A stretch of 64,000 bases of DNA from Marinisporobacter balticus (GCF_004345705.1 NZ_SLWV01000004.1:162186-226185), one strand, 5' to 3'. Shown: positions 44,426-54,736, counted from the stretch's first letter. Notes: generated from the sequence alone by a model not told the origin. Numbers and translations are program-made.

Positions 44426-47350
44426 ATGGCTACCAAAGTGAAAAATAAAAGAAAATTTAATATTGAGACATCTGGTAAAAATGGTTTCATATTTGGATTA
44501 CTGTGCATATTATTGTTTTACCCACCTTTTTTTAGAGGACTGTTTTTTGATCAAGAGCTTTTGCCTACGCATATATTTAGTTTTGGGTTAGGGACTGTAT
44601 GGCTCTTTACCAAAATGAAATCTAAGGGTAGGGTTATTCGTTCTATTCCTGATATCTTGGGATTAGCTATTGTTGGGATGTATTTTATTTCTATATTTTA
44701 TGGGGTAAATATCAGACTAGCTATCGGTGAATTTTTGAAATATGCCAACTATTATATGATCTACTTGTTGGTAAGAGATTATACAGTGGATGATGAAAAA
44801 AATAAGAAGATTATATTAAATGTACTGCTTTTAAGTGGGGTAGTCGTTTCTATTATTGGCATTGGAAGTGCGATTGGGACATTTAGTTATAATGGAGCTT
44901 TTGTAAGTGGGCGTATTAATTCTACTTTTCAGTATCCGAATGCATTGGCTTCTTATTTAATTGCTTTGTTTATAGTAGCACTTGGGTTATTGCAAAATAG
45001 TGAGAATATAAAAGAAAAGTTTTTCTATGCTGTGCTTGCAAATTTATTTATATTTACTTTTATTCCTACGTTTTCAAGGGGGATGTGGGTATTAGCGCCT
45101 GTTGTTTTTATGATGTATTTTATTTTAGTACCAGTTAGTAAAAAGATACAAACGGTTATTTATGGGTTAGTTACAATCATACCTGCGGCAGTATTTTCAT
45201 TATTGTTTATCAAAGGAATTGGAAGTAGTAATGGACTAATGCAGTGGGGAGTATTACTTATTTCAATAATTATAACAATAGGAATTACTTATTTATGTGA
45301 AAAACGAATAGAAAAATTAGATAAGATATCTTATAAATCTGTTTTTAAAGTGGGCGTTATAGTAATTGTAATTATAGGTATAATGGGTGGTATTGCATTA
45401 AATACAACGCAGCCATTAATATTGTCTAATATGAATAGTGAAAAAGACACATGGAAATTTACAAGCAGAAATATATCAGATGTGCTTAAAAACAAAGAGT
45501 ATAGATTAGAAGTGAATGAGACAATAAAAAATCCAGAAAATAAAACGTATGCTGGGGAAATTGATATATATAGTGTAAACAATGAAGGAAAATCAGAAAG
45601 TCTACTTAATGAAAATATAACAGAAAGTAAACATTTAGTTTTGAATTTTACAACAACAGATGAAACAGAAGCGATTAGAATCAATTTTATAAATTATTAT
45701 ATAAATACAGAAGTCGCGTTCGATCAAGCAACGTTATATGATGCACAGACAGAAGAAAAGATCAAGGATATCAAACTAAAGTATAAGTATATTCCTGAAA
45801 GTTTAGTGGCAAGGATCAATAGCTTTGATCTTAGTGGAAATAGTACACAGGCAAGGTTTTCATTTTATAAAGATGCTTTTAAAATCATCAAAGACTATCC
45901 GATCCTTGGTGCAGGTGGAGGAGCTTGGGCAACAATTTACTTTACCTACCAATCTTATATGTATTGGTCTACACAGGCGCATAATTATATTATGCAACTA
46001 TGGATAGAAATTGGCACACTAGGATTTTTAATCTATATTACTTTTATTGGGACGTTATTATTTAATGTGTATAAAGCAATAAGAAAGAGTAAAAATGTAA
46101 AAACAAAGATGATGCAAACAAGTATCTGTGTAGGATGGTTAACATTGCTAATACACAGCATGATGGATTTTGATTTATCTTTAGGAGCGATGTCTATATT
46201 ATTATGGGCACTCCTTGGATTAACGAATCAAATGGAAATTAAAATAGGAAAGAAAGAAACAAATAGTAATAGCTTGAGATATATTTCGATTAGTATATGT
46301 CTTTTATTAGTGATAGGTTCTGGATTTTTGCATCTTGGGCAGCAGTATTCTAAAAAAGCGATAGCGTATGCTCAGAATAATGCTATACAAGAAGCTATTG
46401 GATATTTTGAAAAAGCTACAAAAGTAGATCCTTTTACAGGAACATATCATACTGATTTAGCTACAGTGTATACAATAGTAGGAAAAAAACAAAATCAATA
46501 TAGTGAAAAGGCAGTAAAAGAAATCTCAAAAGCTGTTGTATTAGAAGGTTATAATGCTAAAATCCTTAAAAAAGCTGCACAAATATATATGGAAGCAGGG
46601 CAATTTGACAAAGGATTAGCATATACGGACAAAGCAGTGGAAGTTCAGCCAATGAATGCAGATAATTATGCAGATCAAACACAAGCGTATTTGGCTGTTA
46701 GTAAATATTTTATAGATACAGATAATAGAGATGGTATTGATATGATTACAGATAGGATATCAAATATAAAACATGTATTAAATAAGAATAGCCAAGAGGT
46801 ATTGCAACCTTTTAAGTATAGTAAAGATTTAGATTATAATCTTCAGAAGTTGGATTATTTATTGGATTATAAAGATGATAAGGAACAATTAAAAAAATTA
46901 GATAAAATTGCTATGTATAATAAATTTGATGTAGATATAGACCAAAATGAAATTCCTGGTGGCGCAAGGATATGGAATACTAAAGAAGGGAATTTACAAG
47001 TACAAAATCAAGCTAAATATATAGTACTTAAAAATACAGGTGATGGTTATGGGTTGTTTTATATTGATAACTTATCACTTCAAGAAGAAAAAAAATATAA
47101 GTTAGAAATTGAGTATAGTAGTACTTTGAAAGATGAAGATTTTGATTTATATGTATATGATTTATCGAATGATTCTAAAGTTATAGCAAAATTAGAAAAT
47201 GTAAAAGATTCTAAAAAATTTATAAAAGCAGAACTAGAAATTACTGTTCCTAAGGGTGTAGTAGCTGAAAAACAGAGAATAGGTATTGTGCATAGAGGAA
47301 AAAGTAATGGAGTAATAAAGATTGAAAGTATTAATGTGATTGAGAAGTAG
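44426..47350 (+). CDS. Wzy_C (O-antigen ligase-like) membrane protein with TPRs
   Basis: 974 residues from ATG 44426, with TTGGAGGT ahead. The first about 310 and about 505-610 residues hold about 12 membrane helices. The Wzy_C active-loop His is in QAHNYIMQLWIEIGTLG (about 515-530). A beta-rich domain (about 335-465) is inserted in the large external loop. TPR repeats (about 655-760) and a second beta-sandwich-like domain (about 805-974) follow. Such proteins act as O-antigen ligases, polymerases or O-oligosaccharyltransferases moving lipid-linked glycan to an acceptor. Which one applies here is inferred, not shown; a separate Wzy-like gene exists at 58 kb, which favours a ligase/transferase role. 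Confidence 0.82.
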   Translation: MATKVKNKRKFNIETSGKNGFIFGLLCILLFYPPFFRGLFFDQELLPTHIFSFGLGTVWLFTKMKSKGRVIRSIPDILGLAIVGMYFISIFYGVNIRLAIGEFLKYANYYMIYLLVRDYTVDDEKNKKIILNVLLLSGVVVSIIGIGSAIGTFSYNGAFVSGRINSTFQYPNALASYLIALFIVALGLLQNSENIKEKFFYAVLANLFIFTFIPTFSRGMWVLAPVVFMMYFILVPVSKKIQTVIYGLVTIIPAAVFSLLFIKGIGSSNGLMQWGVLLISIIITIGITYLCEKRIEKLDKISYKSVFKVGVIVIVIIGIMGGIALNTTQPLILSNMNSEKDTWKFTSRNISDVLKNKEYRLEVNETIKNPENKTYAGEIDIYSVNNEGKSESLLNENITESKHLVLNFTTTDETEAIRINFINYYINTEVAFDQATLYDAQTEEKIKDIKLKYKYIPESLVARINSFDLSGNSTQARFSFYKDAFKIIKDYPILGAGGGAWATIYFTYQSYMYWSTQAHNYIMQLWIEIGTLGFLIYITFIGTLLFNVYKAIRKSKNVKTKMMQTSICVGWLTLLIHSMMDFDLSLGAMSILLWALLGLTNQMEIKIGKKETNSNSLRYISISICLLLVIGSGFLHLGQQYSKKAIAYAQNNAIQEAIGYFEKATKVDPFTGTYHTDLATVYTIVGKKQNQYSEKAVKEISKAVVLEGYNAKILKKAAQIYMEAGQFDKGLAYTDKAVEVQPMNADNYADQTQAYLAVSKYFIDTDNRDGIDMITDRISNIKHVLNKNSQEVLQPFKYSKDLDYNLQKLDYLLDYKDDKEQLKKLDKIAMYNKFDVDIDQNEIPGGARIWNTKEGNLQVQNQAKYIVLKNTGDGYGLFYIDNLSLQEEKKYKLEIEYSSTLKDEDFDLYVYDLSNDSKVIAKLENVKDSKKFIKAELEITVPKGVVAEKQRIGIVHRGKSNGVIKIESINVIEK

Positions 47351-47409
47351 GTTGGCAAATGAAGATTATTTATCTCAAAAAATTTTTTCGAGGAAGGAAG
47401 TCATAGGGA

Positions 47410-48555
47410 ATGGAAGAAAAAATTTACCTTTCTTCACCACATATGAGTGATGAAGGTTATGAAATGAAATATATAAAGGAAGCTTTTGATACCAATTGGA
47501 TTGCACCTCTTGGTAAGAACGTTAATGAATTTGAAAATGAGTTTGCTGCAAAAGTGGGGGTTAAATCAGCTGCTGCGTTGAGTGCAGGAACCGCAGCTAT
47601 TCATTTGGCACTTAAAGCTGCCGAGGTGGGAGAAGGGGATATTGTTTTTTGTCCATCACTTACTTTTTCCGCTACAGCAAATCCAATCATTTATCAAAAT
47701 GCTATACCTGTATTTATTGATAGTGACTATGAAACATGGAATATGTGTCCTGTGGCATTGGAGAAAGCATTTGAGAAATACCCAGAAGTGAAAGTTGTAT
47801 TAGTTGTTCATCTTTATGGTTTGCCTGCTGATATGGATAGAATCATGGAGATTTGCAACAAACGTAATGTTGTAGTAATTGAAGATGCCGCTGAAAGTTT
47901 AGGGGCTTATTATAAAGGTAAACACACTGGTACTTTTGGAGATTATGGAATTTTTAGTTTTAATGGAAATAAAATTATTACTACTTCTGGTGGTGGGATG
48001 CTAGTTTCTAATAATGAAGAAAAGATTAATAAAGCTAGATTTTGGGCCACACAGTCTAGAGACAAAGCAAGGCATTATCAGCATTCAGAGTTAGGTTTCA
48101 ACTACAGAATGAGCAATGTTGTTGCTGGAATTGGTAGAGGGCAGCTTAAAGTATTAGAGCAAAGAGTTGAGAAGAAGAAGTATATTTTTGAATTTTATAA
48201 AAGAGAATTTAGTGAGCTTGATGGTATTGAGATGATGCCGGTAAATGATTGGGACGAGCCGAACTACTGGTTATCATGTATGACTTTAAATGGTAAGGTT
48301 AGACCTTTGGATATTATAGAAGCACTAGAAGTAGAAAATATTGAATCAAGACCTATATGGAAACCTATGCATATGCAACCGTTCTTTGTTGAGTATGACT
48401 ATGTAGGTGGAGAGGTGTCAGAGAAGATATTTGCGAATGGTGTTTGCTTGCCAAGTGATACGAAGATGAGCGATAAAGATTTATTTAGGATAGTTGGAAT
48501 TATTAAAGGGCTGTGGAAACAAGAAGCCTATAAGGAAGTTGCTAGTACTAAGTAG
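47410..48555 (+). CDS. DegT/DnrJ/EryC1 sugar aminotransferase (PglE-like)
   Basis: 381 residues, PLP fold type I. The PLP lysine is in SFNGNKIITTSGGGM, and VVIEDAAESLGA and SAGTAAIHLAL mark the family. IYLSSPHMSDEGYEMKYI is the start typical of PglE-like UDP-4-amino-4,6-dideoxy-sugar makers. It would aminate a UDP-4-keto-6-deoxy-HexNAc, but the matching 4,6-dehydratase (PglF) is not in this window. Followed by the phosphoglycosyl transferase and a formyltransferase. Confidence 0.88.
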   Translation: MEEKIYLSSPHMSDEGYEMKYIKEAFDTNWIAPLGKNVNEFENEFAAKVGVKSAAALSAGTAAIHLALKAAEVGEGDIVFCPSLTFSATANPIIYQNAIPVFIDSDYETWNMCPVALEKAFEKYPEVKVVLVVHLYGLPADMDRIMEICNKRNVVVIEDAAESLGAYYKGKHTGTFGDYGIFSFNGNKIITTSGGGMLVSNNEEKINKARFWATQSRDKARHYQHSELGFNYRMSNVVAGIGRGQLKVLEQRVEKKKYIFEFYKREFSELDGIEMMPVNDWDEPNYWLSCMTLNGKVRPLDIIEALEVENIESRPIWKPMHMQPFFVEYDYVGGEVSEKIFANGVCLPSDTKMSDKDLFRIVGIIKGLWKQEAYKEVASTK

Positions 48556-48568
48556 GTGGTGATTATAG

Positions 48569-49237
48569 ATGCAAACAGAAATTAGACCAGATATTAAGAT
48601 GCCTGTGCAATATCAGGGGGGGATATATAGAAGAATCATAAAAAGTCCTATGGACTTTATGTTATCACTATTAGCAATTATAGTTTTATCACCTGTTTTG
48701 TTTGTAGTATCCATATTAGTGAGAGCTAAGCTAGGTAGTCCAGTGATATTTAAACAGAAAAGACCAGGGTTGAATGAGAAAATATTTACTTTGTGTAAGT
48801 TTAGGACTATGACGGATGAGAGAGATGAGAAGGGTGAGTTGTTGCCTGATAGTGTGAGGCTTACTAAGTTTGGGAGGTTCTTGAGAAGTACCAGTCTGGA
48901 TGAGTTGCCTGAGTTGTTTAATATATTAAAGGGTGATATGAGTATAGTGGGACCGAGGCCTTTGTTGGTTCAGTACCTTCCGTTATATAACGAACACCAA
49001 AAAAGACGTCATGATGTTAGACCGGGATTGTCAGGTTTAGCACAGATCAGTGGTAGAAATGCAATCAACTGGGAAGAAAAATTTAATCTTGATGTAGAGT
49101 ATGTAGATAGTGTTGGTTTTATTGGTGATTGGAAGATTATATTTTTGACTATAAAAAAGGTGTTTGTTAGGGAAGGGATCAGTCAAGAAGGGCAAGAAAC
49201 AGTTCAATATTTTACTGGGAATTCGGAGGAATTTTAA
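48569..49237 (+). CDS. Initiating phosphoglycosyl transferase (PglC type)
   Basis: 222 residues: one re-entrant membrane helix (about 28-55), then the cytosolic sugar-transferase domain with KFRTMTDERD (catalytic Asp-Glu), RLTKFGRFLRSTSLDELPEL and GDMSIVGPRPLL. The short single-helix form is the monotopic PglC/WsaP type that moves sugar-1-phosphate onto undecaprenyl phosphate. Its stop abuts the start of the formyltransferase, so the first sugar is probably the aminated and formylated one. Confidence 0.9.
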   Translation: MQTEIRPDIKMPVQYQGGIYRRIIKSPMDFMLSLLAIIVLSPVLFVVSILVRAKLGSPVIFKQKRPGLNEKIFTLCKFRTMTDERDEKGELLPDSVRLTKFGRFLRSTSLDELPELFNILKGDMSIVGPRPLLVQYLPLYNEHQKRRHDVRPGLSGLAQISGRNAINWEEKFNLDVEYVDSVGFIGDWKIIFLTIKKVFVREGISQEGQETVQYFTGNSEEF

Positions 49238-50002
49238 ATGAAGATTATTTTTATGGGAAGAAAAAAATATTCTACTGATTTAATCGAATGGACTATAAAT
49301 CAGGGAATCGAGATAGAAGCTGTTGTTACCGATTCACATTTTTCAAACTCTCCTACAGCTAAGAAGGCAAAAGAATTACAAATACCTGTTATTAGTATGG
49401 AAGAAGTAGAGAAAATCTTAAGTCAACCTAATCATGATATCGATTTGGTTGTTTCGTATTTGTTTTGGAGGAAAATTAAGGAGCCATTAATTAGTGAACC
49501 AAAGTATGGTTGTATTAATTTTCATCCAGCGATATTACCAGATTGGAGAGGCACAGCTGGTTATAATGTTGCTATCATAAATAAACTTTCGGAATGGGGC
49601 GCTACAGCTCATTATGTTGATAAAAGTATTGATACAGGCAACATAATCAAAACTTATAAATTTAATTTTGACTACAGATTAGAAACAGCTCAGAGTTTAG
49701 AAAAGAAAACTCAAGAGATACAGGTGGAGTTATATAAAAGTATCATATTAGATGTTAAAGAAAAAGGTAAAATAGATTCATTAGAGCAATTTGAAAATGA
49801 AGGTACTTATATTTCAAGAAATGAAATGGAAGCAATGAAGCAAATTGATATAGAAAAAGATGATGTTGACTTAAAGATTCAAGCGTTTTGGTTTCCACCT
49901 TATAATGGAGCCTATATTGAAATCAAAGGTGAAAAATATACTTTAGTTAATGAGTTTATCTTAAAACAATTAGTGGATAAAGATAGTACTTCGAATGCCT
50001 AG
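49238..50002 (+). CDS. Sugar N-formyltransferase
   Basis: 254 residues. The formyltransferase triad Asn94, His96 and Asp132 is visible (INFHPAILPDWRG and SIDTGNI). The N-terminal Rossmann half and a C-terminal about 60-residue beta domain are like methionyl-tRNA formyltransferase, but the protein is shorter than Fmt (about 310) and sits in a glycan cluster next to an aminotransferase. It most likely adds formyl from N10-formyl-THF to a 4-amino sugar. In Campylobacter the same slot holds an acetyltransferase (PglD). Confidence 0.85.
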   Translation: MKIIFMGRKKYSTDLIEWTINQGIEIEAVVTDSHFSNSPTAKKAKELQIPVISMEEVEKILSQPNHDIDLVVSYLFWRKIKEPLISEPKYGCINFHPAILPDWRGTAGYNVAIINKLSEWGATAHYVDKSIDTGNIIKTYKFNFDYRLETAQSLEKKTQEIQVELYKSIILDVKEKGKIDSLEQFENEGTYISRNEMEAMKQIDIEKDDVDLKIQAFWFPPYNGAYIEIKGEKYTLVNEFILKQLVDKDSTSNA

Positions 50003-50188
50003 TCGTAATATCCTAATTAGCAAGTAGAATATAAATTACGCTTGAATTTATTACATTGAAATTACAGATGACTTACTATGAGATAAAGTTAATTAATGAT
50101 ACAAACATTACTGATCTTTGCAAGAAGTTATAGGCTGAAATAAAAACCTTTTTAAGATTCAGGGTTTCAGGCAAGGAGAGAATAAATA

Positions 50189-51283
50189 ATGAAGATTCTT
50201 GTATTAGCCAACTTTGGTATGGGCTTATATAAATTTAGAAAAGAGCTTTTAGAAGAGTTGATAAAACAAAGTAATGATGTTTATATTTCATTTCCTCATG
50301 ACGAGTACGTCTTTAAATTGAAATCACTAGGTTGTGAGTATCTAGAATCTAATGTTGATAGACGAGGTACAAATCCTGTAACTGATATGGCCTTGATTCT
50401 GACTTATATAAAAATCATCAGAAGAATCAAACCTGATGTTGTTTTAACATACACTATTAAACCCAATGTTTATGGAGGCATAGCTTGTAGAATTACTAAA
50501 ACACCGTATTTGACTAATATTACAGGCTTAGGTACTTCTATTGAAAATAAAGGTTTAATGCAGAAAGTTGCGTTGGGATTATATCGAATTGGATTAAAAG
50601 AATCACGATGTGTTTTTTTTCAAAACGAGCCGAATAAGCAGTTTTTTACTAAAAAAAAGGTTGTAAAAAGAAGAACAAGATTAATACCTGGCTCTGGTGT
50701 AAACCTAAAGCATCATGTTTTAGAGGAGTATCCTAATAATACTGAAACAATCAAATTTTTATTTATCGGGCGAATTATGAAAGCGAAGGGGATAGACGAA
50801 TTACTCAAAGCTGCAAAAATAGTAAAAGAAAAGTATTTAAATGTACAGTTTGATTTAATTGGATTTATCGAAGAGGATTACACTGAACAACTAAAAGAGT
50901 ATGAAAAAAATGGGGTTGTCAATTATCATGGGCCTCAAAATGATGTTCATAAATTTATTAGAAAAGCTCACGCTACAATACTTCCGTCTTATCATGAAGG
51001 AACTGCTAATGTATTACTAGAATCTGCATCATCAGGTCGACCAGTATTAGCTTCAAAAGTAACTGGTTGTATAGAAACTTTTGATGAAGGCATAAGTGGC
51101 TTTGGTTTTAAAGTTAAGAGTGTGGATAGTTTAGTTGAAGCAATCATTAGATTTATAAATCTACCTGATGATAAAAAGAAGGCTATAGGGATTGCAGGAC
51201 GAAAGAAAATGGAAAAAGAATTTGATAGATGTATCGTAATAAATGCTTACATAGAAGAATTAAATAGTTTAAAGGAGAATTGA
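50189..51283 (+). CDS. GT4 family glycosyltransferase
   Basis: 364 residues, GT-B fold. Donor-site motif HATILPSYHEGTANVLLESASSGRPVLAS (E-x7-E type) lies near 285-315. The N-terminal half with DVVLTYTIKPNVYGGIA resembles PglA/CapM-type enzymes that add the second sugar to a lipid-linked amino sugar. Sugar specificity unknown. GGAGAG lies before ATG 50189; a 186-base gap without features precedes it. The next gene starts 1 base after the stop. Confidence 0.87.
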   Translation: MKILVLANFGMGLYKFRKELLEELIKQSNDVYISFPHDEYVFKLKSLGCEYLESNVDRRGTNPVTDMALILTYIKIIRRIKPDVVLTYTIKPNVYGGIACRITKTPYLTNITGLGTSIENKGLMQKVALGLYRIGLKESRCVFFQNEPNKQFFTKKKVVKRRTRLIPGSGVNLKHHVLEEYPNNTETIKFLFIGRIMKAKGIDELLKAAKIVKEKYLNVQFDLIGFIEEDYTEQLKEYEKNGVVNYHGPQNDVHKFIRKAHATILPSYHEGTANVLLESASSGRPVLASKVTGCIETFDEGISGFGFKVKSVDSLVEAIIRFINLPDDKKKAIGIAGRKKMEKEFDRCIVINAYIEELNSLKEN

Positions 51284-51284
51284 T

Positions 51285-52595
51285 ATGAGTCTATATGAAG
51301 CTATTGTATCAAAAAAAGAAAAAATTTCAGTTGTTGGTTTGGGATATGTAGGTATGCCATTGGCAATTGCATTTTCAAAGAAAGTTGATGTTGTTGGTTT
51401 TGATATATCTGAATCAAAGGTTAAGCAATATCTAAACGGTACCGATGTTACAAAAGAAGTTGGAGATCAAGCCATTCAAGAAACAACTGCTTTATTAACA
51501 TGGGAAGAAAAACACTTAAGAGATTGTAAATTCCATGTTGTAGCAGTACCAACACCAATTAACAAAGATAAAACGCCCGATTTAAGGCCGGTTATTGGAG
51601 CAAGTAGAACAGTTGGTAGAAATTTGACTGAAGGCTCAATCGTAGTCTTTGAATCAACTGTTTTCCCAGGTGTTACTGAAGACATTTGTGTTCCTATTCT
51701 TGAAGAAGAATCAGGATTAAAATGTGGAGTCGATTTTAAAGTAGGTTACTCTCCTGAAAGAATTAATCCTGGCGATAAAGTACATAGATTAGAAACCATT
51801 GTAAAAGTTGTATCTGGTATGGATGAAGAGTCATTAGATACAATTGCTAAAATTTATGAGATGGTAATTGAAGCTGGGGTGCATAGAGCAGAAAGCATAA
51901 AGGTTGCTGAAGCGGCTAAAGTAATTGAGAACTCGCAAAGAGATATTAATATTGCTTTCATGAATGAACTTTCAATTATCTTTAATAAAATGGGAATTGA
52001 TACGAATGCTGTTCTGGAAGCCTCAGGAACAAAGTGGAACTTTCTTAAGTTTTCTCCTGGGCTAGTAGGCGGTCACTGTATAGGCGTAGATCCATATTAC
52101 TTAACTTATAAAGCGGAAGAGTTGGGATATCATTCTCAAATCATATTATCAGGTAGAAAAATCAATGATGATATGGGGAAATATGTAGCAGAACAGACAG
52201 TAAAAATACTTATTAAAGCTGATAAACAAATTAAAGGTTCTAAAGTAGCTATTTTTGGTGTGACTTTTAAAGAAAATTGTCCAGATGTTAGAAATACAAA
52301 AGTTGTAGATGTAATCAATGAATTACAAGAGTATGGAATAGAAACTAAAGTGCTTGATCCTGTAGCAGATAAAGAAGATTTATGGAGAGAGTACAAAATC
52401 AATCCGTCTTCTATTGAGGATATACAAGATATGGATGCAATTATTTTTGCAGTACCTCATGAAGAGTTTAAGGAATTAAAAATAGAAGATATTAAGAAAC
52501 TTTATCAAAATCATAAGCATTTACTTATAGATGTAAAGGGTATGTTTGATAAAAAAGAAGCAGAAAGCAATGGTTTTATATATTGGAGGTTGTAA
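51285..52595 (+). CDS. UDP-N-acetylhexosamine 6-dehydrogenase (TviB/WbpO type)
   Basis: 436 residues. NAD site VVGLGYVGMPLA, the catalytic Cys265 in GGHCIGVDPYYL, and KVAEAAKVIENSQRDINIA (general-base Lys/Asn) are all present. The length and the paired TviC-like epimerase point to oxidation of UDP-GlcNAc or UDP-GalNAc to the uronic acid. UDP-glucose dehydrogenase is less likely by sequence. Confidence 0.88.
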   Translation: MSLYEAIVSKKEKISVVGLGYVGMPLAIAFSKKVDVVGFDISESKVKQYLNGTDVTKEVGDQAIQETTALLTWEEKHLRDCKFHVVAVPTPINKDKTPDLRPVIGASRTVGRNLTEGSIVVFESTVFPGVTEDICVPILEEESGLKCGVDFKVGYSPERINPGDKVHRLETIVKVVSGMDEESLDTIAKIYEMVIEAGVHRAESIKVAEAAKVIENSQRDINIAFMNELSIIFNKMGIDTNAVLEASGTKWNFLKFSPGLVGGHCIGVDPYYLTYKAEELGYHSQIILSGRKINDDMGKYVAEQTVKILIKADKQIKGSKVAIFGVTFKENCPDVRNTKVVDVINELQEYGIETKVLDPVADKEDLWREYKINPSSIEDIQDMDAIIFAVPHEEFKELKIEDIKKLYQNHKHLLIDVKGMFDKKEAESNGFIYWRL

Positions 52596-52597
52596 TA

Positions 52598-53572
52598 ATG
52601 GGATACCAAGATATTAATTTTCCTGAAGGAACTAAGTTTTTAGTAACAGGTGCAGCTGGGTTTATTGGATCAAATCTTGTAGAGGCAATACTAAAATTAG
52701 GTTACAAAGTAAGGGGATTAGATGATTTTTCAACTGGCAAAAGAGAAAATATAGATTTATTTATGGATAATTTTAACTTTGAATTTATTGAGGGAGATAT
52801 ACGAAATCTCAATATTTGTATGAATGCTTGTAAAGATGTTGATTATGTATTAAACCAAGCTGCTTGGGGAAGTGTGCCAAGAAGTATTGAGATGCCTTTA
52901 TTATATGAAGCGATTAATATAAAAGGTACATTGAATATGATGGAAGCGGCTAGACAAAACGGTGTGAAGAAGTTTGTCTATGCATCTAGCTCATCGGTAT
53001 ATGGGGATGAACCCAATTTACCAAAGAAAGAAGGAATAGAGGGAAATTTATTATCTCCTTATGCACTTACTAAGATGGTTGATGAGGAATACGGTAAGCA
53101 ATATACAAAGTTATACGGGTTAGATACGTATGGATTGAGATACTTCAATGTATTTGGTAAAAGACAAGATCCTAATGGTGCATATGCTGCGGTTATTCCA
53201 AAGTTCATAAAGCAATTACTTAATGATCAACAACCAACTATCAATGGTGATGGAAAACAGAGTAGAGACTTTACTTATATTGAGAATATTATTGAAGCAA
53301 ATTTAAAAGCTTGTAACGCATCAGATGAAGCCGCTGGACAAGCATATAACATTGCTTATGGTGGTAGAGAATATTTGATTGATATTTATCATGAATTATG
53401 TAAGGCATTGGATAAAGACATTGAACCAATTTTTGGGGTTGAGCGTAAAGGTGATATTAAGCATAGTAATGCTGATATAAGTAAAGCAAAAGAATTGCTG
53501 GGATATGATCCAGAGTGGAGTTTCGAGAAAGGAATTGTAGCAGCTATAGAATGGTATAAGGAGAATTTGTAG
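52598..53572 (+). CDS. UDP-GlcNAc(A) 4-epimerase (TviC/WbpP type)
   Basis: 324 residues from ATG 52598, with GGAGGT ahead. SDR fold: VTGAAGFIGSN glycine motif, catalytic SSS..Y-x3-K as SSSSVYGD and SPYALTK. Directly after the TviB-like gene (2-base gap), as in Vi antigen and P. aeruginosa O6 loci, where the pair makes UDP-GalNAcA. Coupled translation is likely. Confidence 0.88.
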   Translation: MGYQDINFPEGTKFLVTGAAGFIGSNLVEAILKLGYKVRGLDDFSTGKRENIDLFMDNFNFEFIEGDIRNLNICMNACKDVDYVLNQAAWGSVPRSIEMPLLYEAINIKGTLNMMEAARQNGVKKFVYASSSSVYGDEPNLPKKEGIEGNLLSPYALTKMVDEEYGKQYTKLYGLDTYGLRYFNVFGKRQDPNGAYAAVIPKFIKQLLNDQQPTINGDGKQSRDFTYIENIIEANLKACNASDEAAGQAYNIAYGGREYLIDIYHELCKALDKDIEPIFGVERKGDIKHSNADISKAKELLGYDPEWSFEKGIVAAIEWYKENL

Positions 53573-53591
53573 AAATAGAGGATGAGAATAA

Positions 53592-54704
53592 ATGAAAAAA
53601 ATTATTCATATAATCACAGGTTTAGGGTGTGGTGGTGCTGAAAGTATGCTCTATAAACTTTTAAAGTATTCCGATAAAGGGCAGTATTATCATGAAGTCA
53701 TTACCTTGATGGATCAAGGCATGATGGGAGAGAAGATAAAAATGGCGGGAATAAAAATTCACTCGCTAAATTTAAATAGGAAAAATCTGTGTGCTTCTTT
53801 AATAAAAGCTAGAATCATATGTAAAGAGTGTGATATAGTTAACACTTGGCTCTACCATGCAGATATATTTGGATTTATAGTATCTAAAGTTTTATTAAAG
53901 AAGAAACTTATTTGGAATATTAGACATAGTAACTTAGATAAAGAAGCAAATAAATCTAAAACATTAAAAATTGTAAAATTCAATTCATTAGTATCTAGAT
54001 TTGTTGACTGTATAACTTATAATTCAAATAAGGCTTTTGAAAATCATATGAAAGCAGGATATGTAGATAAAAATTCAATAATTATTCCTAATGGGTTTGA
54101 ATTAGATAAATTCAAGTTTAATTTGGATGATAGATTGAGAATTAGAAAAGAATTAAGATTAAATAAAGAAGAAAAAGTTATTATCACTGTTGGTAGATGG
54201 GATATACAAAAAGATTATTATACTTTACTAAAAGCTCTAGATAAGTTAAAAAAACAGAAAGTAAAATTTAAAATGCTCATGGTTGGAACTAATTTAGAAT
54301 ATTCTAATGATGAATTAGTAATTTTAATAAATGATTATAATCTTAAAGATAATATACTTTTATTAGGTAGACAAAATGACATACCAGCATTATTATCGGC
54401 AGCCGATATATATGTTTCTTCATCGTTAGGTGAAAGTTTTTCCAATGCAATAGGTGAAGCTATGGCTTGTGAATTACCTTGTGTTGTAACAGAGGCGGGA
54501 GATTCAAAAATTATAGTGGGAAATACGGGTAAAGTAGCGAGTACAAAAAATTATCTTGAACTTAACGAAGCAATTATATCGTTACTAAATAATGAAGAAA
54601 TAGATAAATTAAAAATATTAGCAAGACAAAGAGTTGAAAAGAAATATTCAATAAGAGCTATTGTAAAATCATTTGACAATTTATACTTAACTGTGAGTAA
54701 TTAA
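53592..54704 (+). CDS. GT4 family glycosyltransferase
   Basis: 370 residues. Start IIHIITGLGCGGAESMLYKLL and the donor motif SSSLGESFSNAIGEAMACELPCVVT are typical GT4. AT-richer than the gene before it. Specificity unknown. Confidence 0.88.
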   Translation: MKKIIHIITGLGCGGAESMLYKLLKYSDKGQYYHEVITLMDQGMMGEKIKMAGIKIHSLNLNRKNLCASLIKARIICKECDIVNTWLYHADIFGFIVSKVLLKKKLIWNIRHSNLDKEANKSKTLKIVKFNSLVSRFVDCITYNSNKAFENHMKAGYVDKNSIIIPNGFELDKFKFNLDDRLRIRKELRLNKEEKVIITVGRWDIQKDYYTLLKALDKLKKQKVKFKMLMVGTNLEYSNDELVILINDYNLKDNILLLGRQNDIPALLSAADIYVSSSLGESFSNAIGEAMACELPCVVTEAGDSKIIVGNTGKVASTKNYLELNEAIISLLNNEEIDKLKILARQRVEKKYSIRAIVKSFDNLYLTVSN

Positions 54705-54736
54705 AAATAATCTTATACTAAATAGGAGCGAGGATT

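Noticed and set aside
50003..50188. Possible gene or RNA in the gap after the formyltransferase
   Set aside because: No open frame with ribosome site and no convincing hairpin or promoter.
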